From assembly GCA_025997935.1 (NCBI GenBank), contig BNVG01000024.1, positions 1-20,755 on the forward strand: DNA of 20,755 nucleotides. The letters are read 5' to 3'. Origin of the DNA: Synergistales bacterium. Lineage in GTDB: Bacteria; Synergistota; Synergistia; Synergistales; Aminobacteriaceae. The notes under the pieces were generated by a model. That model had not been told where the DNA came from. It made no database searches and was given only the letters and a program-made list of their open reading frames with translations. Shown here piece by piece: positions 14,503-20,755 of the stretch. The position numbers and the translations under genes are program-made. Each line of letters opens with the position of its first letter. The stretch's first letter is position 1.

Positions 14503-16294
14503 GTATCAAACTGAAATCGGGAGCGTTATCAGCGTAAGCGGGAATAGTGTAACCGTACAACTGTCGGATTCCGTCAAATCAAACTCCCCCATCATCGACG
14601 GGGTTGTGTATCGTATCGGGCAAATTGGGTCTTTCCTGAAAATACCGTTGGGCTATGCAAGCCTGTTTGGGATTGTCACGAAAATCGGAGCTGCCGCTAT
14701 ACCAGCGAATGTTAGTGAAGCGATTAAGGATAATTATGATATTCTCGCCAATCAGCAATGGTTGACATTAACCCTCATTGGCGAACAGATAGGTAGCCGT
14801 TTTGAACGTGGTATATCTCAATCGCCAACAACGGGCGATAGCGTTCATATTGTGACTTTGGGCGATTTGGAGTACGTTTACGGAGGATATAATGAACAAT
14901 CCTCCATCAATATTGGCAATATCAGTGTTTCGGAAAGCCTAAATGCTTACCTGCATTTGGATAAGCTAATATCACGCCATTTTGCGATAATAGGCTCAAC
15001 CGGAAGCGGCAAATCTAATGCTGTTGGCATAACGCTAAATGCAATCATTGAAAAGCGCTTTCCCCGCGCGAGGATATTACTATTAGACCCACACGGCGAA
15101 TACAACAGTGTTTTCGGTAATCGTAGCAGGGTTTTCAGGGTCAATACGCCTCGTGAGGAAACACGGCTATATATCCCTTACTGGGCATTACCATTCTCTG
15201 AGTTCATTAGCTTGTTTGATGGCAATTTAAACGACCAGAATAAAGAGTATTTCCGAACCAAAGTGGTAGAAGCAAAGTTAAAAGGCATGGAAGTCAACGG
15301 AATTCCAATAGCACCCGCAATGATCACCGCAGATTCTCCTGTGCCCTTCAGTATCAAACAGCTGTGGTTTGAATTGGATGATTTTGAGCGGCAGACGTAT
15401 CGAGAAAGAGCAAAGCCTGAAACCCACACTTTGAAAACCACTGGTGACGCTAATACACTCACCCCAAACGAATATGAACCTGCGGCAGCAGGAGGCGGAA
15501 GTCCGTTCCTGAACAATCAAGCCAAAGGCATTTTGAGCTTCTTGGATAGCATCCGTTCACGCTTAAAAGACGCTCGCTATGATTTTCTTTTTCGGCCGGG
15601 AGGTTATACCCCAAACTTGGACGGCAAGGTAGAAAAGGACTTATCGGAATTGTTATTTTCATGGGTTGGCAATAATAAGCCAATCACAATACTGGATATT
15701 TCCGATGTCCCGTCAGAGATTATGATGTCTGTTGCCGGAACCTTGCTTAACATCATCTATGAGGCATTGTTTTGGGGACAGGAATTACTTGTGGGCGGCA
15801 GAAAGCAACCTCTATTGATTGCTCTCGAAGAAGCACATAATTATTTGCGTTCCGGCGAGCATTCAATAGCCTCACGAACAGTACAGCGTATTGCAAAAGA
15901 GGGTAGAAAATACGGAGTAGGATTACTCTTGGTAACACAACGCCCATCGGAGCTTGATGAAACGGTATTAAGCCAATGCGGAACCATTATCGCATTGCGA
16001 ATGAACAATACAAAAGATAGGGGATATGTTGCGGCGGCTATTCAGGACGAGTTGCAAGCACTTGTAGAATTGCTCCCGAGCTTGCGTACTGGTGAGGGTA
16101 TTATTTCCGGTGAAGGTGTCAGCATACCGTCAAGAGTGCAATTTTACAAACTCTCCAATGCTCCGAAAAGCGCAGACCCAGAAGTAACAAAAAAATGGAA
16201 CAACGAACATATGCAAAGCGAGGATGACTACAAGCAACTTGTTTCATTATGGCGAAATAAACAGTTCAGAATGGAGGAAAACGATGATGAGTAA
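14495..16294 (+). CDS. herA: HerA-type ATPase (DUF87), partner of SIR2
   Basis: This 599-aa ATPase has an N-terminal HAS-barrel region (EIGSVISVSGNSVTVQL, then GVVYRIGQIGSFLKIPLG), Walker A GSTGSGKSN (167-175, K173), DPHGEYNSVFG just after it, and Walker B LLIALEEAHNY (E445-E446) followed by IAKEGRKYGVGLLLVTQRPSELDETVLSQC, the characteristic HerA/FtsK-like sensor and arginine region. HerA proteins form hexameric rings that move along DNA; in SIR2-HerA systems the ring scaffolds and activates SIR2. I start at the ATG at 14495 (MGKYQTEIG) with GGGAG about ten bases upstream, overlapping the SIR2 stop; an in-frame ATG at 14474 would add seven unlikely residues. It overlaps the next gene by 11 bases. 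Confidence 0.92.
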   Translation: MGKYQTEIGSVISVSGNSVTVQLSDSVKSNSPIIDGVVYRIGQIGSFLKIPLGYASLFGIVTKIGAAAIPANVSEAIKDNYDILANQQWLTLTLIGEQIGSRFERGISQSPTTGDSVHIVTLGDLEYVYGGYNEQSSINIGNISVSESLNAYLHLDKLISRHFAIIGSTGSGKSNAVGITLNAIIEKRFPRARILLLDPHGEYNSVFGNRSRVFRVNTPREETRLYIPYWALPFSEFISLFDGNLNDQNKEYFRTKVVEAKLKGMEVNGIPIAPAMITADSPVPFSIKQLWFELDDFERQTYRERAKPETHTLKTTGDANTLTPNEYEPAAAGGGSPFLNNQAKGILSFLDSIRSRLKDARYDFLFRPGGYTPNLDGKVEKDLSELLFSWVGNNKPITILDISDVPSEIMMSVAGTLLNIIYEALFWGQELLVGGRKQPLLIALEEAHNYLRSGEHSIASRTVQRIAKEGRKYGVGLLLVTQRPSELDETVLSQCGTIIALRMNNTKDRGYVAAAIQDELQALVELLPSLRTGEGIISGEGVSIPSRVQFYKLSNAPKSADPEVTKKWNNEHMQSEDDYKQLVSLWRNKQFRMEENDDE

Positions 16295-16514
16295 TTCTAA
16301 CGTGGAGATGATAGCTGTCAGTTCATCGAATGTGGCAGCGATTGGTTACGATTGGGCTAACCAGATACTCTATGTACAATTCACAAACAATATGCTCTAT
16401 AACTATAAGGGTGTCCCTGTTGGTGAGTTTGAGGGATTGCAGAGTGCGCCATCCATTGGCTCCTATTTGCACAGGAATATCAAAAATCTATACCCCTACG
16501 AGCGAGTAGAGTAG
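16284..16514 (+). CDS. KTSC-domain small protein
   Basis: A 76-aa protein that is essentially one KTSC domain: MIAVSSSNVAAIGYDWANQ, then ILYVQFTNNMLYNYKGVPVGEF, and SAPSIGSYLHRNIKNLYPYERV. KTSC was named for its occurrence at the C-terminus of some lysyl-tRNA synthetases and is also found as free small proteins; a nucleic-acid or protein contact role is likely but unproven. The start is the ATG at 16284 (or the adjacent one at 16287), six bases after GGAGG inside the end of herA, so the gene is translated by coupling to herA. That position makes it a candidate third component or inhibitor of the SIR2-HerA pair. Confidence 0.85.
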   Translation: MMSNSNVEMIAVSSSNVAAIGYDWANQILYVQFTNNMLYNYKGVPVGEFEGLQSAPSIGSYLHRNIKNLYPYERVE

Positions 16515-16570
16515 CAGAACGTCTAACTGTTGCAAATGGCGCCGTATATTAGAATTGAGGGACAAAACTG

Positions 16571-18442
16571 ATGGACAAACTCAAAATGCAGACTGCCGAC
16601 CTTGCCGCCGCGAATTTTGCAACCCTCGCGGCGTTGTTTCCCAACGCCATCACCGAAACCATTGACGAGAACGGCATCGTCGTTCGCGCCATCGACGCTG
16701 ACGTTCTATCGCAGGAGATTAACACCCGCGTCGTATCCGGCAAAGAGGAACGCTACCAATTCACATGGCCGGACAAGAAAAAATCCGTCCTGCTCGCCAA
16801 CGCCCCTATTGCGGCGACGCTACGCCCGTGCCGCGCCGAGAGCGTGGACTTCGACAACACCGAAAACCTCTACATTGAGGGCGACAACCTCGACGTACTG
16901 AAACTGTTGCAGGAAACATACCTTAACCGCGTCAAGATGATATACATCGACCCGCCGTACAACACAGGAAACGACTTTATCTACGAGGACGATTTCGCCG
17001 AGGACGCGGGCGAGTTTTTGTCGCGCGACAGACAATACGACGAGGACGGCAACCGCCTTGTGCGAAACCTTGACAGCAACGGGCGTTTCCACACCGACTG
17101 GCTGAATATGATTTATCCGCGTCTGCGGTTGGCGAGGGATTTGTTGCGCGATGACGGGATTATTTTTATTAGCATTGATGATAACGAAGTGGCGCAGTTG
17201 CGGAAAATTTGCGATGAGATTTTTGGGGCAAGTAATTTTGCAGCAGAACTTATTTGGCAAAGAGCTTTTTCGCCTAAAAATGATTCAAAATACACGTCGA
17301 ACGACCATGATTATGTTTTGTGTTACGCAAAAAGCTTAGTGAATTTCAATATCGGTAGATTGCCCCGAACTGAAGAAGCAAACGCAAGATACAAAAACAA
17401 TGATAATGACCCGCGTGGTGGTTGGACTTCTGGCGATTTGTCTGTGAAAACGTATAGCGCTGAGTATGACTATTCAATCAAGACACCAAGCGGACGTGAA
17501 GTTGCGCCTCCACATGGTTCATGTTGGCGTGTTTCAAAAGAAAAATTTGCCGAATTGGTTGCTGATAACCGTATTTGGTTCGGCGAGGATGGCGATAATG
17601 TTCCACGTCTTAAAAGGTTTTTGTCCGACGTGCAAGACAATATGGTTGCGTCAAGTCTAATGTTGTTTCAAGACGCAGGACACAGTCAGGAGGGACGTCA
17701 GGAATTAAAGAAGTTATTTGACGATAAGGGATATTTTGACGGTCCAAAACCGGTTCGTTTGTTACGAAGATTGTTGATGCTTGGCAATGTTCAAGATAAT
17801 GATATTGTTTTGGACTTTTTCTCCGGCTCGGCGACGACCGCTCACGCCGTTATGCAACTTAACGCCAAGGATGGCGGTAAGCGCAAGTTTATTATGGTGC
17901 AAATTCCCGAAGTTTGCGCTCCTGACAGCGAGGCGGCGAAAGCGGGGTACGCGAACATCTGCGAAATCGGCAAGGAGCGCATACGCCGTGCTGGGGCAAA
18001 AATCAAGGCCGACAGCCCTTTGACAACTACAGACCTCGACACAGGCTTTCGCGTCCTCAAGCTCGACAGCAGCAACATGAAAGACGTATACTACACGCCG
18101 CAGGACACCGTTCAGCTTAACCTTGACGGACTAATCGAAAACATAAAAGAGGACAGAACGCCGGAGGATTTGCTGTTTTCAGTTATGCTTGATTTGGGGA
18201 TTTTGTTATCAAGCAAGATTGAAACGCGTAAAATCGGCGGCGTGACGGTGTTCTTTGTGAATGACAATTATCTGACCGCCTGTTTTGAGCGAGTAACGGA
18301 CGAGATTATAACGGAAATAGCGCAGGCTAAGCCATATTACGCCGTGTTCCGCGACAGTAGTTTCGCGTCCGATAGTACGCTTGTGAACTTCGAGCAGGTG
18401 TTTAAGACGTACAGCCCGACTACGATTAGGAGGGTGCTGTGA
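16571..18442 (+). CDS. mod: Type III restriction-modification DNA-methyltransferase Mod
   Basis: A 623-aa beta-class adenine-N6 methyltransferase. The catalytic motif IV DPPY (127-130, in MIYIDPPYNTGNDFIYEDDF) precedes the AdoMet-binding motif I (DFFSGSATT, 415-423), the beta order. The segment GRFHTDWLNMIYPRLRLARDLL and IIFISIDDNE is typical of Mod. Between about residues 195 and 415 lies the target-recognition domain, whose DNA is AT-richer than the rest of the gene. The C-terminal 150 residues (RVLKLDSSNMKDVYYTPQ) are the usual Res-interaction region. Mod methylates one strand of an asymmetric site and is needed for Res activity. Ribosome site GAGGG; coupled to rhuM. Confidence 0.93.
   Translation: MDKLKMQTADLAAANFATLAALFPNAITETIDENGIVVRAIDADVLSQEINTRVVSGKEERYQFTWPDKKKSVLLANAPIAATLRPCRAESVDFDNTENLYIEGDNLDVLKLLQETYLNRVKMIYIDPPYNTGNDFIYEDDFAEDAGEFLSRDRQYDEDGNRLVRNLDSNGRFHTDWLNMIYPRLRLARDLLRDDGIIFISIDDNEVAQLRKICDEIFGASNFAAELIWQRAFSPKNDSKYTSNDHDYVLCYAKSLVNFNIGRLPRTEEANARYKNNDNDPRGGWTSGDLSVKTYSAEYDYSIKTPSGREVAPPHGSCWRVSKEKFAELVADNRIWFGEDGDNVPRLKRFLSDVQDNMVASSLMLFQDAGHSQEGRQELKKLFDDKGYFDGPKPVRLLRRLLMLGNVQDNDIVLDFFSGSATTAHAVMQLNAKDGGKRKFIMVQIPEVCAPDSEAAKAGYANICEIGKERIRRAGAKIKADSPLTTTDLDTGFRVLKLDSSNMKDVYYTPQDTVQLNLDGLIENIKEDRTPEDLLFSVMLDLGILLSSKIETRKIGGVTVFFVNDNYLTACFERVTDEIITEIAQAKPYYAVFRDSSFASDSTLVNFEQVFKTYSPTTIRRVL
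17150..17820 (+). other. Compositionally distinct target-recognition segment of mod
   Basis: Inside mod the bases between the conserved IIFISIDDNE block and motif I are clearly AT-richer by eye: 17281-17340 has 21 G+C of 60 and 17341-17400 has 23, against 42 at 16801-16860 and 37 at 17821-17880. The switch at both edges is abrupt. This is the expected place of the target-recognition domain, which type III mod genes exchange by recombination. Confidence 0.65.
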
Positions 18443-19506
18443 TGGCGAAGAATGACGAGAACAAAATCCAAATCCGCAACAGTGCCAATGACTTCCTTGT
18501 GTTCTCAAAGGAAAACGGCGGCGACGGTGTTGACGTGTTGGTTGCCGACGAAAACGTGTGGCTGACGCAGAGGTCTATCCGCTCGCTCTACGAAGCGTCC
18601 AAAAGCAATGTGTCGGAACACTTGACCGCCATCTTCGCAAGCGGCGAGTTGGATGAGGATTCAGTTGTTCGGAAATTCCGAACAACTGCCTCTGACGGCA
18701 AACAGTACACACAGAAATACTACAATCTCCAAGCGATTATCGCCGTGGGCTTCAAAATCAATTCTGAAAAGGCCATTCGTTTCCGTGCGTGGGCGGCAGA
18801 CGTTCTGGCCGACTTTGCGATGAAAGGCTATGTGCTTGACAAGGAGCGGCTGAAAAACGACAAGATATTTTCGCAGACTTATTTCGAGCGTCTGCTTGAA
18901 GATATACGGGAGATACGCCTTTCCGAGCGCAAGTTCTATCAAAAAGTCACCGACATTTACGCGCTGTCCTATGACTATGACCCGAAAAGCCGGGAAACGC
19001 TCCTGTTCTTCAAAACCGTGCAGAACAAGTTGCACTTCGCCATCCACGGCCACACGGCGGCAGAAATCATCGTGGAACGCGCCGACGCGACTAAGGACTG
19101 CATGGGCTTGACCACTTGGGAGGCCGCGCCCAAAGGCAAAATCCGTAAGTCCGACGTGACCATCGCCAAAAACTATCTGGGCGAACAGGAAATGCAATCG
19201 CTCGAAAGGATTGTCACGGCCTATTTGGAGTTCGCGGAGTTTCGGGCGACACGGCAGATTCCGATGTCGCAGGACGACTGGAAGAAGCGGCTTGACTTGT
19301 TCCTGCAAGCGACTGGCACGGACTTGCTGACCAACGCGGGCAAGGTCACGGCATTGGAGGCGAAAATCCACGCGGAGGGCGAGTTTGAGAAGTATCGCGT
19401 CATTCAGGACAGGCTGTTCATCTCCGACTTCGACAAGTTCTTGGAAGAAGCGGGCACCCTGGACTTGACCCGCGAGGCGAACGCGAAGGACGGTGACAGC
19501 GAATGA
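18442..19506 (+). CDS. rhuM: RhuM-family protein
   Basis: A 354-aa member of the virulence RhuM family (named from a Salmonella pathogenicity island). The family core is clear: IQIRNSANDFLVF, VWLTQRSIRSLYEASKSNVSEHL, the SVVRKFRTTASDGKQY motif, YNLQAIIAVGFKINSEKAIRFR and WAADVLADFAMKGYVLDKERL. The C-terminal half is helical, with HTAAEIIVERADA resembling a Fic/Doc-like or phage-antirepressor-associated tail. Its function is unknown; RhuM genes are repeatedly found inside restriction operons, often between Mod or HsdS and the nuclease. I take the ATG at 18442 (TGATG with the mod stop; AGGAGG eight bases upstream) rather than GTG 18439. It contains a 27-base perfect palindrome. Confidence 0.87.
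   Translation: MAKNDENKIQIRNSANDFLVFSKENGGDGVDVLVADENVWLTQRSIRSLYEASKSNVSEHLTAIFASGELDEDSVVRKFRTTASDGKQYTQKYYNLQAIIAVGFKINSEKAIRFRAWAADVLADFAMKGYVLDKERLKNDKIFSQTYFERLLEDIREIRLSERKFYQKVTDIYALSYDYDPKSRETLLFFKTVQNKLHFAIHGHTAAEIIVERADATKDCMGLTTWEAAPKGKIRKSDVTIAKNYLGEQEMQSLERIVTAYLEFAEFRATRQIPMSQDDWKKRLDLFLQATGTDLLTNAGKVTALEAKIHAEGEFEKYRVIQDRLFISDFDKFLEEAGTLDLTREANAKDGDSE
18662..18688. repeat. 27-base perfect palindrome inside rhuM
   Basis: CAGTTGTTCGGAA is followed by a single A and by its exact complement TTCCGAACAACTG. It encodes the family motif SVVRKFRTTA, so part of the symmetry follows from the protein, but complete 13-bp arms are more than coding requires. Confidence 0.85.
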
Positions 19507-20429
19507 AATTTAATTTCAAGATACAACCTTTCCAAACGGAAGCGGTTGACAGTGTTGTCGGTGTGTTTAACGGTCAGCCAAAGCCGGACCGCGCGGTCTA
19601 CCGCCGCGACGTAGGCGTTCAGAAAAAACAATCCCAAATTAAAATCTTCGACGAAGCCGGAGACGACACGGGCTATCTGAATGCGGTCGTCACTCTGTCC
19701 GACGAACAGCTTCTGACAAATATCCGCCGCACACAAACAATAAATAACATAAAACTATCGCCCGCGCTTGTCAAAGAACTCGGCGCGGTCAGCCTCGATG
19801 TTGAGATGGAGACAGGAACGGGCAAAACGTATGTCTATATCAAAACAATGTTTGAACTGAACGAGCGTTACGGTTGGAGCAAGTTTATAGTTGTCGTGCC
19901 GAGCGTCGCTATCCGTGAGGGCGTAAAAAAGAGCTTCGAGATAACGCAGGAGCATTTTATGAAGCAGTACGGCAAAAAGGCGCGGTTTTTCGTGTACAAT
20001 TCCTCAAATCTGCACCAACTTGACGAGTTTTCGCAAAACTCCGGCATAAACGTAATGATAATCAACATTCAGGCGTTCGCAACGTCGCTGAAAGAGGACG
20101 GCAGAAGCAAGGAAGCGCGTATTATTTACAGCAAACGCGACGAGTTCGGGAGCCGCCGACCGATTGACGTTATCAAGGCGAACCGACCGATAATCATACT
20201 CGACGAACCGCAGAAAATGGGCGGCTCGGCTACGCAAAACGCTCTTAAGAATAATTTCAACCCGCTGTTTTCGCTGAATTACTCCGCTACGCACAAGACC
20301 TCGCATAACCTTGTGTATGTGCTTGACGCGCTTGACGCCTATCAGAAAAAGCTCGTCAAAAAGATAGAGGTCAAGGGTTTTGAGGTCAAGAACCTACGCG
20401 GAACGGACAGGTATAGTCATTTAATTTAA
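19503..20429 (+). pseudogene. res: Type III restriction subunit Res, truncated by IS630 insertion
   Basis: The N-terminal 300 residues of Res, the helicase-nuclease of type III restriction. Walker A is METGTGKTY (K108), motif Ia FIVVVPSVAIREGVKKSF, motif II ILDEPQKMGG (D234-E235) and motif III LNYSATHK. Res proteins are normally 900-1000 aa with a second helicase lobe and a C-terminal PD-(D/E)xK nuclease. Here the conserved run KKIEVKGFEVKNLRGTD is followed by RYSHLI and a TAA: the family sequence ends at about 20411 where the IS element begins. The remaining two thirds, including the nuclease, are missing from this frame, so the product should be inactive. The ATG overlaps the rhuM stop (ATGA). 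Confidence 0.9.
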
Positions 20430-20755
20430 GTAAATCTAAAACAACACCGATAACATAAGCATGACATACGATAAAAAATTCAGGAAACAAGCTATAGCGT
20501 ATAAAGACAACGGACACACATTCAAAGAACTCAATGAAGTCTTTGGAATAGACAGTGGGCGATATTATCGCTGGAAAGAACTGCTCGAAACGACAGGCTC
20601 GCTTGAGGACAAAAAGGTTTGCGAGAGAAAGAGAAAGATCGACAAAGACGAATTAAAAAAGGCTCTTGAGGAGAAGCCGGATAGTTATCTTTATGAACTC
20701 GCAGAACTCTTTGATTGTACTGTCCAAGCTATTTTCTACGCATTACGCAAGATGA
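20412..20755 (+). mobile_element. IS630-family insertion sequence, left part
   Basis: Res homology stops at a TA (20412-20413), the target dinucleotide that IS630/Tc1-mariner elements duplicate, and the next bases (TAGTCATTTAATTTAAG) look like an element end. An IS630-type orfA follows 48 bases later in the same direction. The right end is outside the window, so neither the matching inverted repeat nor the second TA can be seen. Confidence 0.8.
20461..20755 (+). CDS. IS630-family transposase, N-terminal helix-turn-helix part (partial)
   Basis: An open frame of 98 codons starting MTYDKKFRKQAIAYKDNG and running off the end. It contains two helix-turn-helix units typical of IS630 transposase orfA: HTFKELNEVFGIDSGRYYRWK, then a linker (GSLEDKKVCERKRKIDKDEL) and KPDSYLYELAELFDCTVQAIFYALRKM. 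This half binds the element's ends; the DDE catalytic half would lie beyond the window, often in a second frame. No good ribosome site precedes the ATG, normal for poorly expressed transposases. It differs from the neighbouring defence genes in being lysine-rich and AT-richer. Confidence 0.85.
   Translation, partial: MTYDKKFRKQAIAYKDNGHTFKELNEVFGIDSGRYYRWKELLETTGSLEDKKVCERKRKIDKDELKKALEEKPDSYLYELAELFDCTVQAIFYALRKM

Larger units (their letters stand above)
13197..16570 (+). other. Inserted-looking SIR2-HerA-KTSC module
   Basis: Three coupled genes separate DUF4391 from Mod, which are neighbours in the simpler version of this cluster. By eye the segment is poorer in G+C than its flanks: in hand-counted 60-base samples, 13381-13440 has 20 G+C and 15661-15720 has 25, against 33 at 13081-13140 and 42 at 16801-16860. 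The 56-base gap before mod is the widest in the operon. These samples are small. Confidence 0.55.

Noticed and set aside
16224..16283. Longer version of the KTSC protein starting at 16224
   Set aside because: It would overlap herA by 71 bases with no ribosome site; GGAGG at 16273-16277 points to 16284 or 16287.
16515..16570. Internal promoter ahead of mod (TTGCAA ... TAGAAT)
   Set aside because: Spacing is only 14 bases and the -35 is weak; mod more likely depends on the operon promoter, though this is not excluded.
18661..19371. 236-codon minus-strand open frame opposite rhuM
   Set aside because: Antisense shadow of rhuM with no family resemblance and no start signal.
9378..20429. Assignment of the defence operon to DISARM, BREX or type I restriction
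   Set aside because: No DrmB/DUF1998, no PglZ/BrxL or alkaline-phosphatase-like gene, and no HsdS/HsdR; the methyltransferase and Res are clearly type III.
1..20755. CRISPR array, tRNA or rRNA genes, integrase or attachment site
   Set aside because: No regularly spaced repeats, no cloverleaf or rRNA-like stretch, and no tyrosine or serine recombinase were seen in either strand; the only transposase is the IS630 fragment.

Overview
The window is about 20.8 kb of bacterial chromosome with three blocks: (i) a leftward operon carrying a PIN-toxin module (1-1998), (ii) a complete phosphate uptake and sensing operon running rightward (2643-9118), and (iii) a long rightward defence operon (9378-20429) cut by an IS630-family insertion at the right edge. 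Gene order pstSCAB-phoU-phoB-phoR, a PhoP-type box of TTTACA/TTCACA hexamers, strong AGGAGG-like ribosome sites and near-consensus sigma-A promoters suggest a Firmicutes (Clostridia-like) organism of intermediate GC. That assignment is an inference from gene order and signals, not from a marker gene.

Left block, all on the minus strand: a 321-aa protein of unknown function with a good promoter whose -35 lies in a small inverted repeat, a 19-codon leader ORF, a PIN-domain toxin, a 56-aa putative antitoxin, a second 19-codon ORF and the start of an alanine-rich DUF697-like protein that leaves the window. A perfect 25-bp direct repeat brackets the toxin-antitoxin pair and supplies the start and first eight codons of both 19-codon ORFs. 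To the right lies the 3' remnant of an AlbA_2/HATPase_c_4-type regulator.

Phosphate block: PstS captures phosphate, PstC and PstA form the channel, PstB is the ATPase, PhoU links transport to signalling, and PhoB/PhoR are the response regulator and sensor kinase. A three-hexamer Pho box precedes pstS, so the operon probably activates itself under phosphate starvation. PstS has lost its lipobox cysteine (LAG-Y). A hairpin plus T-run closes the block.

Defence block: an SNF2-type helicase with a PLD-like N-terminal region, DUF4391, a SIR2-domain NADase-like protein, a HerA-type ATPase, a KTSC-domain protein, a type III DNA-methyltransferase (Mod), a RhuM-family protein and a type III restriction subunit (Res), with junctions from 11 bases overlapped to 56 bases apart behind one clear promoter. 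SIR2-HerA is a known two-gene anti-phage pair. Here it appears inserted, with KTSC as a third coupled gene, into a helicase-DUF4391-Mod-RhuM-Res cluster, and its base composition looks different from its neighbours. Mod has an AT-richer central segment, as expected for an exchanged target-recognition domain. Res is broken by the IS630 element after about 300 of its usual 900-1000 residues, so restriction cleavage is probably lost while methylation and the other arms may remain.
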